Part shown: positions 63,001-64,000 of the stretch, piece by piece | Layout: the number at the start of each line of letters is the position of its first letter | Numbering within the stretch: the first letter of the stretch is position 1 | Origin: JABAYQ01 sp049890095 | GTDB taxonomy: Bacteria; Bacteroidota; Bacteroidia; Flavobacteriales; UBA7312 | Direction: 5' to 3' | Length of the DNA stretch: 64,000 bases | NCBI GenBank assembly: GCA_049890095.1 | Contig: JBMHCD010000004.1 | Span: forward strand, 1-64,000 | Program-made: the position numbers and the translations under genes | The notes under the pieces: generated by a model | What the model saw: the letters and a program-made list of their open reading frames with translations, nothing else | Told to the model about the DNA's origin: nothing | The model's database searches: none

Positions 63001-64000
63001 TCGTAAAAATTATCGTTAAAATCTGTTCCTAATCTTATGAATAATCGTAAATCGTCATCGTTCAACAATGCTTCATTCTCTCCTGATGCTTCGGCGTGAA
63101 CATACATTTTTAAACGTTTATAAGTTCTAAAATCGTTATTAAACGATTTGTATGCTGCTCTAGCATCTCCGTCTTCCAACTCACAAACTTTTAGAACTAA
63201 AGATTGTTCGTTTTGTCTTCGAATAGAAGTAGTGGTATTATCTAATTCTTGTTCAATACCAGGGGGCAAAGTATAAGGAATTGGAGATCGTTCACTATTT
63301 TCTTCAATATTAACAACAGATACATCAAAAGTTGTTACACTTTCATTGTCATTGGGAACATACTCACCTTCTGTTCTTAAATCAAAATTATATCTTCTCC
63401 ATTCTCCTCGAACAAGTTCCATACTTGCTAATCGTAAGGTTACTGGCTGTTCGAAATCTTTTAAAATCATTCTAATAAAACGAATTGATTTAAAATCTTG
63501 AATAGAACCTACAATATTAGATGGTTGTTGTACCGGAACCTTAAACTGATACCACTTGATATTTCTTGTTCTTCCATCTACTGTTTCTATTGTAGATTCT
63601 TGTATGTCAGTAATAAAGCTCTCTCCAATTTGCATGCCAGGATATATAGGCAATTGATATTGAAAATAATTTTCAGACTCATTTAAAGTATTGTCAAAAT
63701 TGATATCCTCTGTGTTAGGAATAGATGTTGAAGAAATGGTATTCGGATTAGGTAAAGCAGAATTTCCATCTATACCTCCATAATACTTGTATCGATCAAG
63801 TATAGATAATTGTTGATTGTCTAAATCTTCGCCTAAAAAATATTGAAAATTATCTCCTGATGGATCTTGAAAAGCATTTACATAAGCTTGGCTCGTATTT
63901 CCAAACCTCTGCTCTATTTTAAAAACATAAGAAGTGTCAAAAAATTCTCGTTCAATTTCATCTCTCAAACCATCATAACCAACATCCTGAAATGATCTAG
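60021..64000 (-). CDS. sprA: SprA (Sov) outer-membrane translocon of type IX secretion, C-terminal part
   Basis: The frame runs open to the right edge (about 1326 residues seen, RSFQDVGYDGL at the edge), so the N-terminal part lies outside. Typical SprA segments are visible: GIRNPKKG with WLNELRLTDFD (about residue 420-445), SPDKSKKQRIYDIENFSLTYS, GTVLPGFNKNP, and the final barrel strand FSIRFTLAQ. SprA forms the very large barrel through which T9SS cargo leaves. It is required for gliding motility in flavobacteria. The partial cargo tail at the left edge of the window would use it. Confidence 0.95.
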   Translation of the reverse strand, partial: RSFQDVGYDGLRDEIEREFFDTSYVFKIEQRFGNTSQAYVNAFQDPSGDNFQYFLGEDLDNQQLSILDRYKYYGGIDGNSALPNPNTISSTSIPNTEDINFDNTLNESENYFQYQLPIYPGMQIGESFITDIQESTIETVDGRTRNIKWYQFKVPVQQPSNIVGSIQDFKSIRFIRMILKDFEQPVTLRLASMELVRGEWRRYNFDLRTEGEYVPNDNESVTTFDVSVVNIEENSERSPIPYTLPPGIEQELDNTTTSIRRQNEQSLVLKVCELEDGDARAAYKSFNNDFRTYKRLKMYVHAEASGENEALLNDDDLRLFIRLGTDFNDNFYEYSIPLKLTPWQTSALDDDIIWPAENQIDIPFEILQDIKKERNKALSNGEIENSTELFFKSIGESVISIVGNPNLSKVKTIMLGIRNPKKGVANGGSAFDDGLPKCGEIWLNELRLTDFDQQGGVAANSRINARLADFANLNLSGSMSTVGFGSIEQSLNSRQKYDAYQYDISSSFALGDFFSERAALKIPMYIGMSEAIQNPQYNPLDPDITLKESLNELNTQEERDSLKSIVQDFTKRKSINFTNVRKAQSPDKSKKQRIYDIENFSLTYSRNETSSRNISLQERTTIDTRAALSYNFSSTPKNIKPFSKVKLFKNKYFRLLRDFNFYTRPKSISFQTDLNRYYNKTQFRNVNSSFVLEPSFSKGFLWNRNYSVKYDLTRTLKTEFKVRNSASIDQPYGELLKTDPYYEQKRDTIWNNILNFGRPTIYHHDINVSYNVPINKFPLTDWISLTTKYTATYDWLAAPVAIRQLGNTIQNSNTKQINSTLNLTQLYNKVPYLKKVNRNIGGSRNLNSRRGSIVLPADQDTIKKTFKDYLEQFAYFGMMIKNVSLSYSQSHGTVLPGFNKNPSFFGQDWKTMAPGIPFALGIQNIGIDTISGNNDWLTSDTTLNQYSRTNNSETLNLRSTIEPLKGLRIELTASRINSENSQSIFRNSTNGYQSFNPVENGSYSVSFISWNTAFIKDDVNHSSEVFQDFRNNRLIIAQRLADLNPGDNPLVDSTNYPLGYQETSDEVLISSFLAAYSGRDANTISLDKFPNIPLPNWRINYDGLKNIKWFSKRFKTVTMSHSYRSTYSVGSYVTNLDYEDVNNDGWADQINEATSNYFNKYEFNQVTLRESLSPLFKIDLTLKNSILARLEIKKERTLTLGLSNNQLTERSSNELVIGSGYRLKDLSFNVRTAGAQRQVKSDLDLKLDFSIRSNKVVIRQLVENLEEITAGNSVMSLKFTADYVVSSRLNVRLFYDRVFTNPYVSSSFKSAVSNGGFSIRFTLAQ

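Noticed and set aside
1..64000. Search for tRNA, rRNA, riboswitch, insertion sequences, CRISPR and prophage
   Set aside because: Gaps between genes are mostly under 120 bp and I saw no cloverleaf, transposase, integrase, direct-repeat array or cobalamin-type leader by eye; covariance-model searches were not possible.

Overview
The window comes from an AT-rich marine member of the Bacteroidota, most likely order Flavobacteriales. The pointers are a type IX secretion sorting tail at the left edge, the T9SS translocon protein SprA at the right edge, many lipoproteins with short Bacteroidota-style signal peptides, TAnnTTTG-type -7 promoter elements with little Shine-Dalgarno sequence, and a carotenoid gene set of the flavobacterial saproxanthin/myxol type. 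Nearly all the DNA is coding. No intergenic gap exceeds about 150 bp, and I saw no rRNA, tRNA, CRISPR array, insertion sequence or prophage.

Layout. (1) 1-12.4 kb holds glucan degradation and upper glycolysis. A minus-strand operon encodes two outer-membrane beta-barrels, two lipoproteins, a GH16 beta-glucanase lipoprotein and a clan GH-A glycosidase. A NrtR-type (Nudix plus winged helix) regulator is divergent from it. Next comes a second minus-strand operon, pfkA-gap-mgsA-like-mgsA-ROK kinase. The same palindrome, AGTGT-N7-ACACT, lies in front of both operons, which suggests one sugar regulon. (2) 12.5-28.4 kb is a light-response divergon. A CarH-type B12-binding MerR regulator sits at the centre of two long divergent operons. 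Leftward are a small basic protein, carH, a metallophosphoesterase, a TonB-dependent receptor, an SDR, a photolyase, crtD, cruF and a lycopene cyclase. Rightward are a cupredoxin-fasciclin protein, a glutathione peroxidase, a 6-PTPS-like protein, crtI, crtB, a small exported protein, idi and crtZ. The divergent promoter region carries an exactly symmetric four-half-site operator.

(3) 28.4-38.6 kb is mixed: small lipoproteins, gpmI, an M20 dipeptidase, a DUF1501 (Tat-exported) gene with lipoprotein partners, thiol-redox proteins and a small HTH protein. (4) 38.6-46.1 kb has tsaB, an orphan membrane-fusion protein/TolC pair, and a cytochrome oxidase accessory block (DUF420, SCO1, subunits IV and III, a second subunit-III-like protein, ctaB). 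(5) 46.2-58.5 kb is a surface-glycan locus (Wzx flippase, Wzy-like polymerase, two glycosyltransferases, two sulfotransferases, acetyltransferase, SDR epimerase). It is joined to cysQ, deoC and a divergent cysC-cysD-cysN operon, so PAPS supply, sulfate transfer and PAP removal are side by side. (6) 58.5-64 kb has tonB, a VanZ protein, gcvH and the C-terminal half or more of sprA.

The best candidates for undescribed biology are the CarH divergon operator and its small coupled protein, the two-operon NrtR-type palindrome joining glucan capture to glycolysis, the methylglyoxal-synthase paralogue that has lost its catalytic residues, the SusC/D-free glucan operon, and the DUF1501-lipoprotein cluster with its repeated R-x-P-T motif.
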